From: Mycolicibacterium tusciae JS617
Lineage (GTDB): Bacteria > Actinomycetota > Actinomycetes > Mycobacteriales > Mycobacteriaceae
Direction of reading: 5' to 3'
DNA: 64,000 nt
NCBI RefSeq assembly: GCF_000243415.2
Contig: NZ_KI912270.1
Span: 4,979,837-5,043,836, forward strand
Below the pieces are notes generated by a model, which had not been told where the DNA came from, did not search any database, and worked only from the letters and a program-made list of their open reading frames with translations. The first letter of the stretch is position 1, and the number at the start of each line of letters is the position of its first letter. The position numbers and the translations under genes are program-made. This document shows, one piece after another, positions 54,860 through 63,093 of the stretch.

Positions 54860-55663
54860 GTGACGAAGACGATCGTCCCAGCGTTCTCGATAGCCACGGT
54901 CGAGTCCGTCGCCAAGGCAGTGGGTGACCTGTACAGCGGGTCGGAGCTGACGCGGATGCTCGCAGAGGTCCGGCTGAAAGACGCCCTCGGTGAGGGCATG
55001 ACGAAGTGGAAACGGCTCACCGCCGCGATGGCCAATCAGCAGGCCCGCCAGGGAGATGGCCGACCGGTGGTCGCGCTCATCAACGCTGCGATGGCACCCG
55101 ACAGGACGCTGTCTCGCCGTGCCGCCGCGTCTATCGCGCGCGACGAACTCAACCGTGTGCTGTCGTTGTCGGGCTACTACGTGACCGATCAGGGGAAGGT
55201 CGGAATCACAACCCGCACGACCACCGAGAGCGAGGCGGCAGCGCGGAGCGAACGGCTACACACGCTGTTGTCCGAGCGCGGTGGGCATTCCGATGTCCTC
55301 GGCTACTGCCGTCCCGAACTGCTGCGCACCGACTTCTACGAGGCCGTGTTCGAGAGCATCAAAGGTCTCGGTCATCGGCTCCGAACGATGGGCGGCAAAG
55401 ACGAGGACGGACCGCGACTCGTCGAATCGGTCCTCGAAGGCACCGACCCAATGATCCTGCTGAACGACCGCGCCAATCAGTCGCAGCGCGACGAGCAACG
55501 CGGTGTCGCCCTCCTAATGAAGGGACTGTTTGCGGCCTTCAGGAACCCCCAGGCGCATCAGCCTCGAATCGTGTGGTCGATGTCCGAGCAGGACGCGCTC
55601 GACGTGCTCGGCACACTCTCGATGATTCACCGCCGCCTCGACGGCGCGGAGCGCCGCACGTGA
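54860..55663 (+). CDS. TIGR02391 (Hypoth_ymh)/HEPN-like protein
   Basis: 267 aa from GTG 54860; the longer frame from 54593 overlaps the divergent gene's start. The C-terminal ~120 residues carry LLMKGLFAAFRNPQAHQPRI, an R-x4-H motif typical of TIGR02391 and HEPN RNase-like domains, followed by LSMIHRRLDGAERRT. The N-terminal half (VAKAVGDLYSGSELTRMLAE) is helical. Families of this kind occur in defence and abortive-infection contexts. A role as the effector of the adjacent cyclase-NTPase is inference. Confidence 0.75.
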   Translation: MTKTIVPAFSIATVESVAKAVGDLYSGSELTRMLAEVRLKDALGEGMTKWKRLTAAMANQQARQGDGRPVVALINAAMAPDRTLSRRAAASIARDELNRVLSLSGYYVTDQGKVGITTRTTTESEAAARSERLHTLLSERGGHSDVLGYCRPELLRTDFYEAVFESIKGLGHRLRTMGGKDEDGPRLVESVLEGTDPMILLNDRANQSQRDEQRGVALLMKGLFAAFRNPQAHQPRIVWSMSEQDALDVLGTLSMIHRRLDGAERRT

Positions 55664-55800
55664 TCGCTCGACTAAGCAGAAGGCGACTGAGAACGGCCTT
55701 GTGACACCACAAGGAGTCGTCGGTTCGTCGTCGTCAACGCCCGTCCCCCTCAGCGCGTGTCGGGTCTCAAACTTCGTGACGAACGGCGAAGCCTCTACCT

Positions 55801-55893
55801 GCGATTTGTCGTCGTCTCATTCATGTGGCGGACAGTTTCGTCTCATTTTCGTGGCGAATCTTTTGCGACTGACGATCAGTCGGCATTCCCTAG
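55801..55893 (+). repeat. Array repeat copy H (diverged)
   Basis: GTCGTCTCATTCATG ... AGTTTCGTCTCATTTTCG ... CGGCATTCCCTAGG: two GTCTCA boxes 27 bp apart and the TTCCCTAG end. Start block is not recognisable. Confidence 0.55.
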
Positions 55894-55994
55894 GCGGTGA
55901 ATCGGACCGGAACGGTGAGTGGCCCGCGGATGGCCTGGCACGTCGCTTGACCGAATCCAGCAAGCGCGCGCCCAGCGGGTGCCATTCTTGGGGG

Positions 55995-56789
55995 ATGTCC
56001 GATGCTAGGCAGGTGGTTCTGATTCATGGGAATTGGAGCCGCGGGGAGCAGTTGGCTGCGGCCCGCGCCGCATTCGAGGAGCGCGGTTTCGCCGCCCATA
56101 CACCGACGCTGCGTCATCACGAGCTACCGATCCACGAGGGTGCGATGAAGGTCGCGTCACTAAGCCTTCGGGACTACGTCGTCGACCTAGTGGCATTCGT
56201 GAAATCGCTCGAATCACCGCCACTACTGGTTGGCCACTCGATGGGCGGCTTACTGGCACAGCTGGTCGCGGCACGCACGCGCCACACCGGATTGGTTGCA
56301 GCATGCCCAGCCCCCGCGTCAGGCATCACTGGTTCTTCGACCCCGGCAAACCGGCGCATGTCCCGCCCGTATTTCTTGCGCCTACGCCCCTGGGCCAAGC
56401 CGGTATATCCCCCGACGTTCGAACAGTTGCGCCTATGGGTCACCAACACGCAGACCGAGGACACAGCACGCGAGATTTATGACGGTTTGGTCTGCGATTC
56501 TGGGCGCGCGCAGTGCGAGATGCTCCTTGCGATGTTGAAGCTTTCCAAGGCCACCGTCGTACACGCCGCAGCGGTGAAGACTCCCGTGTTAGTGATTGGC
56601 GGCGAGTGCGACCGCATCGTGCCAGCAGAAGTGTTGCGCCAGACAGCAGCTCAATATCAACACGCCGACATCGTGCAGATACCACGGTCGGACCACATGC
56701 TGTTTTCAGGAGCGTCGCTACCAATCACTATGGACCACATCGACGACTGGTTGATTAAGAACCAGCTGATTTCCGCCGCCCCGAACTAG
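55995..56789 (+). CDS. Alpha/beta hydrolase (salicylate esterase-like)
   Basis: 264 aa from ATG 55995, preceded by a weak GGGGG purine tract 2 bp upstream. VVLIHGNWSRGEQLAAARAA (oxyanion loop), PLLVGHSMGGLLAQLVA (Ser nucleophile), LVIGGECDRIVPAEVL (Asp) and QIPRSDHMLFSG (His) give a complete triad. The overall pattern resembles small esterases/hydroxynitrile-lyase-like hydrolases. It is the single gene between array repeats H and I, on the same strand as the repeats. Confidence 0.85.
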   Translation: MSDARQVVLIHGNWSRGEQLAAARAAFEERGFAAHTPTLRHHELPIHEGAMKVASLSLRDYVVDLVAFVKSLESPPLLVGHSMGGLLAQLVAARTRHTGLVAACPAPASGITGSSTPANRRMSRPYFLRLRPWAKPVYPPTFEQLRLWVTNTQTEDTAREIYDGLVCDSGRAQCEMLLAMLKLSKATVVHAAAVKTPVLVIGGECDRIVPAEVLRQTAAQYQHADIVQIPRSDHMLFSGASLPITMDHIDDWLIKNQLISAAPN

Positions 56790-56859
56790 AGACGGGGAGA
56801 TCGCTGTCGGCCGCCGATGCGCCGCCGATGCGATGACGACGACGCGGAGGCGATGATGA

Positions 56860-56970
56860 TGTAGGTTCCCACGTTTGGTTGCATACACCCGTACCGGTGA
56901 ACTGGGATTCTCTGATCTGTCTCGCGCCGGCTATATCGGCGCTTGTCCCACGAACCACATCCATTCCTAC
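56860..56970 (+). repeat. Array repeat copy I
   Basis: 111 bp: TGTAGGTTCCCACG (from 56860) ... GATCTGTCTCGCGCC ... CGCTTGTCCCACGAACC ... CATTCCTACA. Begins TGTAGG and ends CCTACA, showing the inverted termini best. Confidence 0.8.
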
Positions 56971-57149
56971 AGCCATAGCCGCGCCGCACAATCGCACGGA
57001 CAGGCGGGTAGTCCGCCCAATGGTCAGAAACGGAGGCGATCCCGCGCAGAGGTCGATGTTGCCCTGATTGAGCACGCCGCGCACCGGCCCACCCCTCGGT
57101 CTCGGGGAAGACGATGACCGCGACGTCGTAGCCGACGATAGTGGCAGAG

Positions 57150-59618
57150 TCAGGCCGGCACGAAGTCCGAGTAGGTGTGCGTCATCGACGGCACCGCCGT
57201 GGCGGTGATACGCACACCGCGTCCGCGAACCACCGCGACGAAACTGGCGCCGGCATCAACCGGCGCAGGAACGATGTGGGGTTCGGGACTGTCTTCGACC
57301 TCGACATGGGTTACACCGAATGGCCTCAGTGCGATCATTGCGAGGCGTCCGCCTGAGGTATTGGTGAAGCGATACCGATTCGCCCCCAGCGGGATTGCTG
57401 ACCAAGGTCGGCCGGCTGCAGCGTCCAGCCGGTAGGACTCCAGGTCCTCACGAACTTGACCGGCCAACTCGGTCTGACCAGATCTCTCGAAGTAGTCGAG
57501 GGCCGCCTCAAGGTTCGGAATGCCTTCGGCGAAACGCCGGATCTGGCACTGCGTCTGCCCGAGGTTGTTGGCGATGTCCGCCCAGCCCGAAACGTTGCCA
57601 CGCTCCTTATAAATCTCGGCCGCCTCTTGAAGCAGTTCGATCGCTTCCTCTAGGTACGCCTGGTTGTCCTCGATTCGCGCCAGGCGGGCGAGAACTGCGC
57701 CGAGATTCTTACCTGCGCTGGCGATTCCGGGTTTGTCGTCTAGATCGCGGCAGATGGCAACCGCTTCCCGTAGCGGTGGAAGCGCCTCGGGGTACCGCTC
57801 GGCTTTCCCCAGCGCGCCGCCGATGTTGCTCAAAGCACTTGCTTCGCCGCGGCGGTTCGGCGGATCAGATTCCCGACAGGCTCGTACATCTTCCCAATAG
57901 ATTTCGACGACTTCGTCGACGTCCCGGCCTTGATCGAGGTAGACGTTTCCCATGTTGGTGCGCGCAGCAATTGCCACACCGTCAACCCCGGCTTCCTCGG
58001 CGACCTCGGCGGCCCGCCGAAACGCTTCGAGCGCGTCGTCGAACTGGCGCATCTTCCGAAGAGCGGAACCGTAGTGGTTCAGTACGCACGCCGCATAGTG
58101 TCGGTTCTGCGCCTCGGGGACAAGTGATGCACCAACGACCGCGACGTCGTGGAATTCTTTGAGCCAGTGCCGCTGTGATCCCAATATCTCGCCGAGCCCG
58201 ACCGCTAATGCCAGCATTAACTCGCGGTACTCGGGCTCGGCGCGCCTCGCGACCGCCAGGACGATGGCAACTGCCGTGGTGCGCTCCTCCTCGAACCAGG
58301 CAGCTGCGTGTTGTGCTGTAGGAAAGAATTTCTTGTTGTTGTCGTTCGGCACTCCCGTGAGCCAGTCGGCCGCAGCTCCGACACCCAAGAGGTATTTCAC
58401 AACGATTACCTTCAACGCCCGCTCAGCGTCCTCGGGTTGCTCCGCCGACAACTCGGCCGAGTACAAGCGGATCAGGTCGTGCATGCTCCAGCGGTTGCGC
58501 ACGTGCTGCTGGATGAGGTGACTGCGGACCAAAGTCATGAGTTGCGGCCGCACCGCAGTGTGTGATGCAGAGATCAGCCAGCCGGCCGCTACCAGGCCTA
58601 CGTCGCCTCCGGGGACGACGGACAGCAGACGGAACAGGCGCTTCAAGTTGTCGGGCAATCTCTTGTAGGACAACGCAAACGCGGCCCGCACGGAGAGGTC
58701 TGTGCCGTAGTCCAGGCTGTTGAGCCTGTCCTCCTCGCTGGCTAGCTCCTCGACCACCTCGACGATCGGCCGGTCGGGTTCATCGGCAAGGAGTGCGGCC
58801 ACGATCTGCAGTGCCAGCGGCAAGTGGTCACAGAGTTCGGCTAACCGCAGCGTGGCCTGCGGAGCCTGAGTCAGTCGCCCATCGTCCGGAGTGCGGGCGC
58901 GGACCGCGCTGATCAGAAGTTCGACCGCTTCGTCGGAACCCATCACGTCGACGTCGACGACTTTTGGCTTCGGTATGTGGCCGAACGTTTCCCGCGTCGT
59001 TACGGCGACTCGATGGATGGGACTGGCGGGCCGTAGTGGGTCGAACTGCGATGGATCGCTTGCGTTATCCAGCCAAAGCAGTACCGATTTTCCTTCCGCT
59101 GCGAGCTCGTTGAGCCGCTGCTGATACTGGATAGCCTGCTCGGCCGGATCGGCAGCGATCGCGGAGTCCTCGACCCCGAGCAGGATCAACAGTTTCGACA
59201 ACACCACCGCGGGCTGCACCCGATCGTTGGAATCATCCGCGTAACCACGCAGATCGACAAAGAGAGCATGGTCGAACCGCCCGGCAGCAGCGGCAGCGGT
59301 CGCGGCCTGCCGCACCAGCGCCGTTTTCCCCGCCCCAGGGGGTCCGCTCACCACGACGATGCTGCTGCTCGGGTCACGGTCCGCGCCAGACAACAGATCA
59401 GCGATCCGCATCAGTTCGGATTGGCGGCCGACGAACGGCGTGGGTTCGACCACCAACGCGTCGAGAGGGAGGACGGTTGTGGCGGCCTGCAATTCGGCCA
59501 AGCCATCGATGATCACCTGATCAATGCGATAGGCGGCCACACCCCCGTCCCTCGCGTTGATATAGATGTTCCGGGCACCACCGTCGTCGCCCCGGCGGCC
59601 CTCCGCCTCCTCGGTCAA
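57150..59618 (-). CDS. NLR-like STAND NTPase with TPR repeats and N-terminal amyloid-type motif
   Basis: 822 aa from TTG 59618, which overlaps the TGA of the membrane-protein gene (TTGA), so translation is coupled. Residues 15-39 hold the short motif NIYINARDGGVAAYR ... VII. Next come an NB-ARC NTPase (VVVSGPPGAGKTALVRQA Walker A, SVLLWLDNASDPSQFD Walker B, RVAVTTRETFG sensor), TPR repeats and a C-terminal beta-rich domain. STAND proteins oligomerise on ligand sensing. The N-terminal motif matches the C-terminus of the coupled membrane protein, the arrangement of amyloid-signalling NLR pairs. Confidence 0.88.
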   Translation of the reverse strand: MTEEAEGRRGDDGGARNIYINARDGGVAAYRIDQVIIDGLAELQAATTVLPLDALVVEPTPFVGRQSELMRIADLLSGADRDPSSSIVVVSGPPGAGKTALVRQAATAAAAAGRFDHALFVDLRGYADDSNDRVQPAVVLSKLLILLGVEDSAIAADPAEQAIQYQQRLNELAAEGKSVLLWLDNASDPSQFDPLRPASPIHRVAVTTRETFGHIPKPKVVDVDVMGSDEAVELLISAVRARTPDDGRLTQAPQATLRLAELCDHLPLALQIVAALLADEPDRPIVEVVEELASEEDRLNSLDYGTDLSVRAAFALSYKRLPDNLKRLFRLLSVVPGGDVGLVAAGWLISASHTAVRPQLMTLVRSHLIQQHVRNRWSMHDLIRLYSAELSAEQPEDAERALKVIVVKYLLGVGAAADWLTGVPNDNNKKFFPTAQHAAAWFEEERTTAVAIVLAVARRAEPEYRELMLALAVGLGEILGSQRHWLKEFHDVAVVGASLVPEAQNRHYAACVLNHYGSALRKMRQFDDALEAFRRAAEVAEEAGVDGVAIAARTNMGNVYLDQGRDVDEVVEIYWEDVRACRESDPPNRRGEASALSNIGGALGKAERYPEALPPLREAVAICRDLDDKPGIASAGKNLGAVLARLARIEDNQAYLEEAIELLQEAAEIYKERGNVSGWADIANNLGQTQCQIRRFAEGIPNLEAALDYFERSGQTELAGQVREDLESYRLDAAAGRPWSAIPLGANRYRFTNTSGGRLAMIALRPFGVTHVEVEDSPEPHIVPAPVDAGASFVAVVRGRGVRITATAVPSMTHTYSDFVPA

Positions 59619-59956
59619 GACTCTTTGCGCTTCCCGCGCCTCCGCGACTCCCCGATGTGCACTTCACCCATGTGATACGCGGCCGCCGAACCATGGTCGG
59701 CGTTGATCGATATGTTGGCCCCTTCACCGGACGCTGTCTGTTGCCCCACGGCCCCGCCCCGCACCGCCTGGCTCGCAGCTCGCGAGTCGCGCTCTCTCTT
59801 GACCAGGACGCCGCTCGCTATCCCGGCCACAATTGCCACCCCGAGGAGAAGCCACTCCCACCAGACTGTGCCGCTGCTCGTCAGGAAGGCACCCGCAAAA
59901 GTCAATCCCACTGCCGAAACCACCGCCAGCGTCGCCGACGCCCAAACCCGCATCAT
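59615..59956 (-). CDS. Small membrane effector with C-terminal amyloid-type motif
   Basis: 113 aa. Two TM helices (~6-28 LAVVSAVGLTFAGAFL; ~35-52 WLLLGVAIVAGIASGVLV) are followed by a Gln/Gly/Ser-rich linker. The motif NISINADHGSAAAYH ... VHI lies at residues 81-101, followed by a basic tail (ESRRRGKRKES). 11 of 21 motif positions are identical to residues 17-37 of the NTPase encoded by the overlapping downstream gene. Inferred role: a membrane-disrupting effector that is recruited and polymerised by the activated NTPase. No known family is recognised for the TM part. Confidence 0.78.
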   Translation of the reverse strand: MMRVWASATLAVVSAVGLTFAGAFLTSSGTVWWEWLLLGVAIVAGIASGVLVKRERDSRAASQAVRGGAVGQQTASGEGANISINADHGSAAAYHMGEVHIGESRRRGKRKES

Positions 59957-60149
59957 TCGATCCCCCGCTACCGCTCAGATCGCACCCAGAGTCATACCTA
60001 GAGGTTCGCACTCACTACTGGCGATCCGCCAGACGATCAGGGACACCGGCGTGTCTCACCACCGTGTTAGCACTCGCCCCTTGCGCGCTTGCGGCTTCAA
60101 CCTGAAGTCCGTTGGGAGTCACCTGTGAGATTTTAAGGTCCGGTGTGAG

Positions 60150-60174
60150 TATCTACAGCGGCGGCCTGTAGATA
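60150..60174. terminator. Hairpin downstream of the glycosyltransferase
   Basis: TATCTACAG and CTGTAGATA (9-bp perfect stem, 7-nt loop). It lies 54 bp past the glycosyltransferase stop; no T-run, so only a possible terminator. The rest of 59957-60227 shows no gene. Confidence 0.5.
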
Positions 60175-60227
60175 GCCAAACTCTATGACATGCCCCCGTG
60201 CCCGATCTGCGGCCACGCTGTGCCTCC

Positions 60228-61475
60228 TCAAATAGTGGATTGGTCGAGCAGGGAATCGACGGTCGCCAACACCGCCGCGGCGCCGTCGTCTTGATGGATT
60301 CGGTTGGCGAGTTGTTGTGTGTTGTCACGAAGTTGATGGTCGGTGACGGCGATGTGGATGGCGTCGGCGAGGCGCTGAGCGGTGAGGTGGCGCTGCGCGA
60401 TGGTGGCGGCGCTGACTTGCAGTTGCTGTAGTCGTTGCGCCCAGAAGGGCTGATCACCCATCGGTCCGGGCAGAGCGATACTGGGGACACCGGCGCGCAG
60501 ACTGGCTGCCGTCGTTCCGGCGCCGCAGTGATGCGCGATCGCGGCCATCTGCGGGAAGAGCCAGTCGTGAGGTGCTTCACCGACGGTCAAGACGTCATCG
60601 CCGACGACGTCCAGACCCGCCCAGCCGGACTGCACAATGCCTCGCACGCCGGCTAAGCGCAGGGCTTGGCTGACCACGCGCGACAGGTGCTGGGCCTGCT
60701 GTTCGGTGGGGGTCGTGCTACCAAAACCGATCAGCACCGGTGCCGGACCAGCGGCCAGGAAGTCGGTCAGGACGCTTGGCGGTTCCCACTCGGCGACTGA
60801 CGCGGGCCACCAGTAGCCCACCACCTCCAGCCCGGGCCGCCAGTCCGCCGGTCGCGGTAGGACGTGCGGTGAATAGCCGTGCAGCACCGGCCATTGCGCT
60901 TGTGTGCGGGCTTGCCGCAAGGCTCGTGTTGACGTCTCGGGCAGGCCGAGATCGCGGCGAAAGCCAGCGACGACCCGCCGGTAGACGCGGTCGATGACCC
61001 AGGCGCCGGCATCTGATGCTGCCCGGTTACCGAGGGAACCGGCCGACCAGGCGCCCAGCACGGTCGGCGGATAGGCCGCGGTCGCTGAAATGGGTTGCAT
61101 GCGAACCCCTATCGAGGGGATGCCTTTCGCCTCGGCTAGTGGATGACCCGCGAGCTCTGCGAGCGGCGGGAGCAGCAGAGCATCGGCGGGTTCGTCTTGC
61201 AGTGCCGAAATGATCGCCTGCCCCATCTCGCGCATCCCGCGTGGCCCGGACAGTGACACAAACGCTTTCGCTGGATTGTCAGGGCGGTCGGCGCCGGGGG
61301 TGAAGTCCACCGGCATCTCGCGAAACTCCAGACCACAGCCGGTGATCAACTCCTTGAACGGTGTGAAGGCGGCCATCACGACCCGATGACCCGCCTGTTG
61401 CAGTCGCGCGCCAACCCCGGTCAACGGTGCGACGTCGCCGCGGCTGCCGACGGCGGCGATGGCGATGGTGCTCAT
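60228..61475 (-). CDS. GT1-family (UGT/MGT-like) glycosyltransferase
   Basis: 415 aa. N-terminal acceptor domain (IAIAAVGSRGDVAPLTGVGA) and C-terminal nucleotide-sugar domain with PVLIGFGSTTPTEQQA and the signature FPQMAAIAHHCGAGTTAASL ... RAGVPSIALPGPMGDQPFWA. It is like sterol/macrolide/flavonoid glucosyltransferases of mycobacteria and streptomycetes. Its ATG overlaps the TetR gene's stop by 4 bp, so it is the regulator's target. Likely glycosylates (often inactivates) a hydrophobic compound; acceptor unknown. Confidence 0.9.
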   Translation of the reverse strand: MSTIAIAAVGSRGDVAPLTGVGARLQQAGHRVVMAAFTPFKELITGCGLEFREMPVDFTPGADRPDNPAKAFVSLSGPRGMREMGQAIISALQDEPADALLLPPLAELAGHPLAEAKGIPSIGVRMQPISATAAYPPTVLGAWSAGSLGNRAASDAGAWVIDRVYRRVVAGFRRDLGLPETSTRALRQARTQAQWPVLHGYSPHVLPRPADWRPGLEVVGYWWPASVAEWEPPSVLTDFLAAGPAPVLIGFGSTTPTEQQAQHLSRVVSQALRLAGVRGIVQSGWAGLDVVGDDVLTVGEAPHDWLFPQMAAIAHHCGAGTTAASLRAGVPSIALPGPMGDQPFWAQRLQQLQVSAATIAQRHLTAQRLADAIHIAVTDHQLRDNTQQLANRIHQDDGAAAVLATVDSLLDQSTI

Positions 61476-62101
61476 CGCGGGCCTCGCACGACGCGGCCGA
61501 AAATTTCCACGAGGTCCTCGCCGTAGCGGTGGGCGTCAAAGTTGGGGTCCTGCATGAGTTTCTCCACGAGTGCGTTTCCGGCACCGCTCAGTGCGGTCGC
61601 GACGGAGTCGACCGGGAAATCCCCGAACTCCCCGCTGTCTTGGCCGGATCGCAGAATCGGGGCGGCATCCAGCGCTGCCAATTCCTCAGCGAGCGCCGGG
61701 TTGAGCCCCAACTCTTTGAACGAACGCCCGTCGTTGGGTCGGTAACTCGAAGCGAGCTGGCTCAGCGCGGCCAGGTGGATTCGGTGCGCATCGAAGTACC
61801 TGACCGTCGCCCGGATGTAGGCGTTGAGCTTTCCGGTCGCGGTCGACTCGGCCTCCACTGCGGGCACCACCGCGGCCAGCGCCGAGCGATACATCTGCTC
61901 GATGATCGCCTCGACCAGGTTGTCTTTCGTGCCGAAGTGATAGAGCACCGCACTCATCGCGACGCCAACTCGATCGGCGATCTTGCGGATCGAGGTCTGA
62001 GCCCATCCCACATCGGCGATCACCTCGATCGCGCAGTCCACGATCTGGGAGCGGCGTGCGGCCTGGGTAAAGGTCGGGGCTTTCGCACTTCCTGATCGCA
62101 T
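61472..62101 (-). CDS. TetR-family regulator of the glycosyltransferase
   Basis: 209 aa. HTH: RRSQIVDCAIEVIADVGWAQ ... TSIRKIADRVGVAMSAVLYH, then FGTKDNLVEAI. The C-terminal ligand domain is variable. First gene of a two-gene operon with the glycosyltransferase. A palindromic site 12 bp upstream of its ATG is the probable autoregulatory operator. Confidence 0.9.
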   Translation of the reverse strand: MRSGSAKAPTFTQAARRSQIVDCAIEVIADVGWAQTSIRKIADRVGVAMSAVLYHFGTKDNLVEAIIEQMYRSALAAVVPAVEAESTATGKLNAYIRATVRYFDAHRIHLAALSQLASSYRPNDGRSFKELGLNPALAEELAALDAAPILRSGQDSGEFGDFPVDSVATALSGAGNALVEKLMQDPNFDAHRYGEDLVEIFGRVVRGPR

Positions 62102-62112
62102 AATCGAAGTTT

Positions 62113-62126
62113 AGATCATGTGATCT
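62113..62126. promoter_or_regulatory. Palindromic operator of the TetR-glycosyltransferase operon
   Basis: AGATCA-TG-TGATCT, perfect 6-bp half sites, directly upstream of the regulator start. Confidence 0.65.
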
Positions 62127-62179
62127 GTAGCCGCGAGGTGGGGCCGTGCTGGACCGGGCCGGTGCTGGAGAAGGGTGAT

Positions 62180-62329
62180 TCATAGTAAGGGTGGTTCCTC
62201 GCCGGTAGTCGACGGGTCGGGTGCGTGGACGAATTTGAGCATCCGCTGGTCCCGGATCCCGAGTCTGTTGCGCAGGACGACAGGAGCGTCCGGCCAGAAG
62301 TAATCCTCCCAGCTGCGGTGGTCGTTCAC
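62180..62329 (-). pseudogene. Fic-type toxin, N-terminal remnant
   Basis: GTG 62329 overlaps the VbhA stop (GTGA). NDHRSWEDYFWPDAPVVLRN ... RLGIRDQ is the N-terminus of Fic/VbhT-type AMP-transferases. After it the frame is unrelated and stops at 62180. The catalytic HPFxxGNG motif is absent, so no toxin is made. Confidence 0.75.
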
Positions 62330-62520
62330 CTACGCAGCTGCGAGCTGCCCGCGAAGTGGGCGATGATCGCCTCGGCGGCCTCGTCGCCGGTGAGTTCGCC
62401 GCGGCCCATCGCGTCGGTGACTTCGCGGGTGAATGGGTCCAATTCGTGCCCGGCAAGCGCCAGCGCGGTCTCAGTGACCGTCGCAGCTTCCTGCGCCGCT
62501 GCGCTCGTTGGATCCGTCAT
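62326..62520 (-). CDS. vbhA: VbhA-like antitoxin
   Basis: 64 aa. TALALAGHELDPFTREVTDA ... MGRGELTGDEAAEAIIAHF is the VbhA-type antitoxin domain, whose helix normally inserts a Glu to block Fic ATP binding. Translationally coupled to the truncated Fic gene. An orphan antitoxin left after loss of its toxin. Confidence 0.8.
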   Translation of the reverse strand: MTDPTSAAAQEAATVTETALALAGHELDPFTREVTDAMGRGELTGDEAAEAIIAHFAGSSQLRR

Positions 62521-62841
62521 CCACAGCAGTTTATCGGCCGGCCACCGGACGTCCGGGACATCACAATCGTCCGACTATGCCCCTGCACATTGCGCACGCG
62601 CGCACTAATACCCGCCCCGACGGCGCGGTGTGTCAATTGCCGACCAGTGAGTGGAGCCCCGCACCCATAAAGACCGGCTAATGCGCACAGTGCGCCGCCC
62701 GACCACCGTGGTTGGAGGACGTCGGGCTGTGGGCAGGATCAGCCTGGGTTGTGATCCAGTGCTAGCGACTGGCGTTAGTGTCCGCTTTTGAGAAACCGAA
62801 ACAACGTCACCCACTACCCAAACGATTGGTTACATGTTGTC
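62521..62841. other. Intergenic gap
   Basis: No frame with recognisable coding content. It contains the divergent promoters of vbhA and parD by position. No repeats, hairpins or IS ends could be identified. Confidence 0.5.
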
Positions 62842-63093
62842 GTGGGTAAGAACACCTCGTTCAGTCTCGATGAGCACTACAGCGCGTTCATCGAGCAAGA
62901 AGTCACCTCGGGCCGCTATCGGTCGGCCAGCGACGTGGTACGCACCGCTCTGCGGCTGCTCGAAGATCGCGAAACGCGGTTGCGCGCACTGCGCCAGGCG
63001 CTTGTCGACGGTGAACGCGGTGGGGAGTCGACACCGTTCGATTTCGACGAGTTCGTTGCACGCAAGCGGCCGCCGGTACATCACTCACGGTGA
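62842..63093 (+). CDS. parD: ParD-family antitoxin
   Basis: 83 aa from GTG 62842 (GKNTSFSLDEHYSAFIEQEV). GRYRSASDVVRTALRLLEDR is the RHH DNA-binding core of ParD/CC2985-type antitoxins, and the acidic C-terminus (STPFDFDEFVARKRPP) would wrap the toxin. The open frame from 62788 adds no family sequence. Its TGA overlaps the start of a broken parE. Confidence 0.88.
   Translation: MGKNTSFSLDEHYSAFIEQEVTSGRYRSASDVVRTALRLLEDRETRLRALRQALVDGERGGESTPFDFDEFVARKRPPVHHSR

Noticed and set aside
27531..56970. Classical integron gene-cassette array
   Set aside because: The repeats lack attC core sites (GTTRRRY/RYYYAAC), no IntI integrase is visible, and modules contain multi-kilobase genes on both strands.
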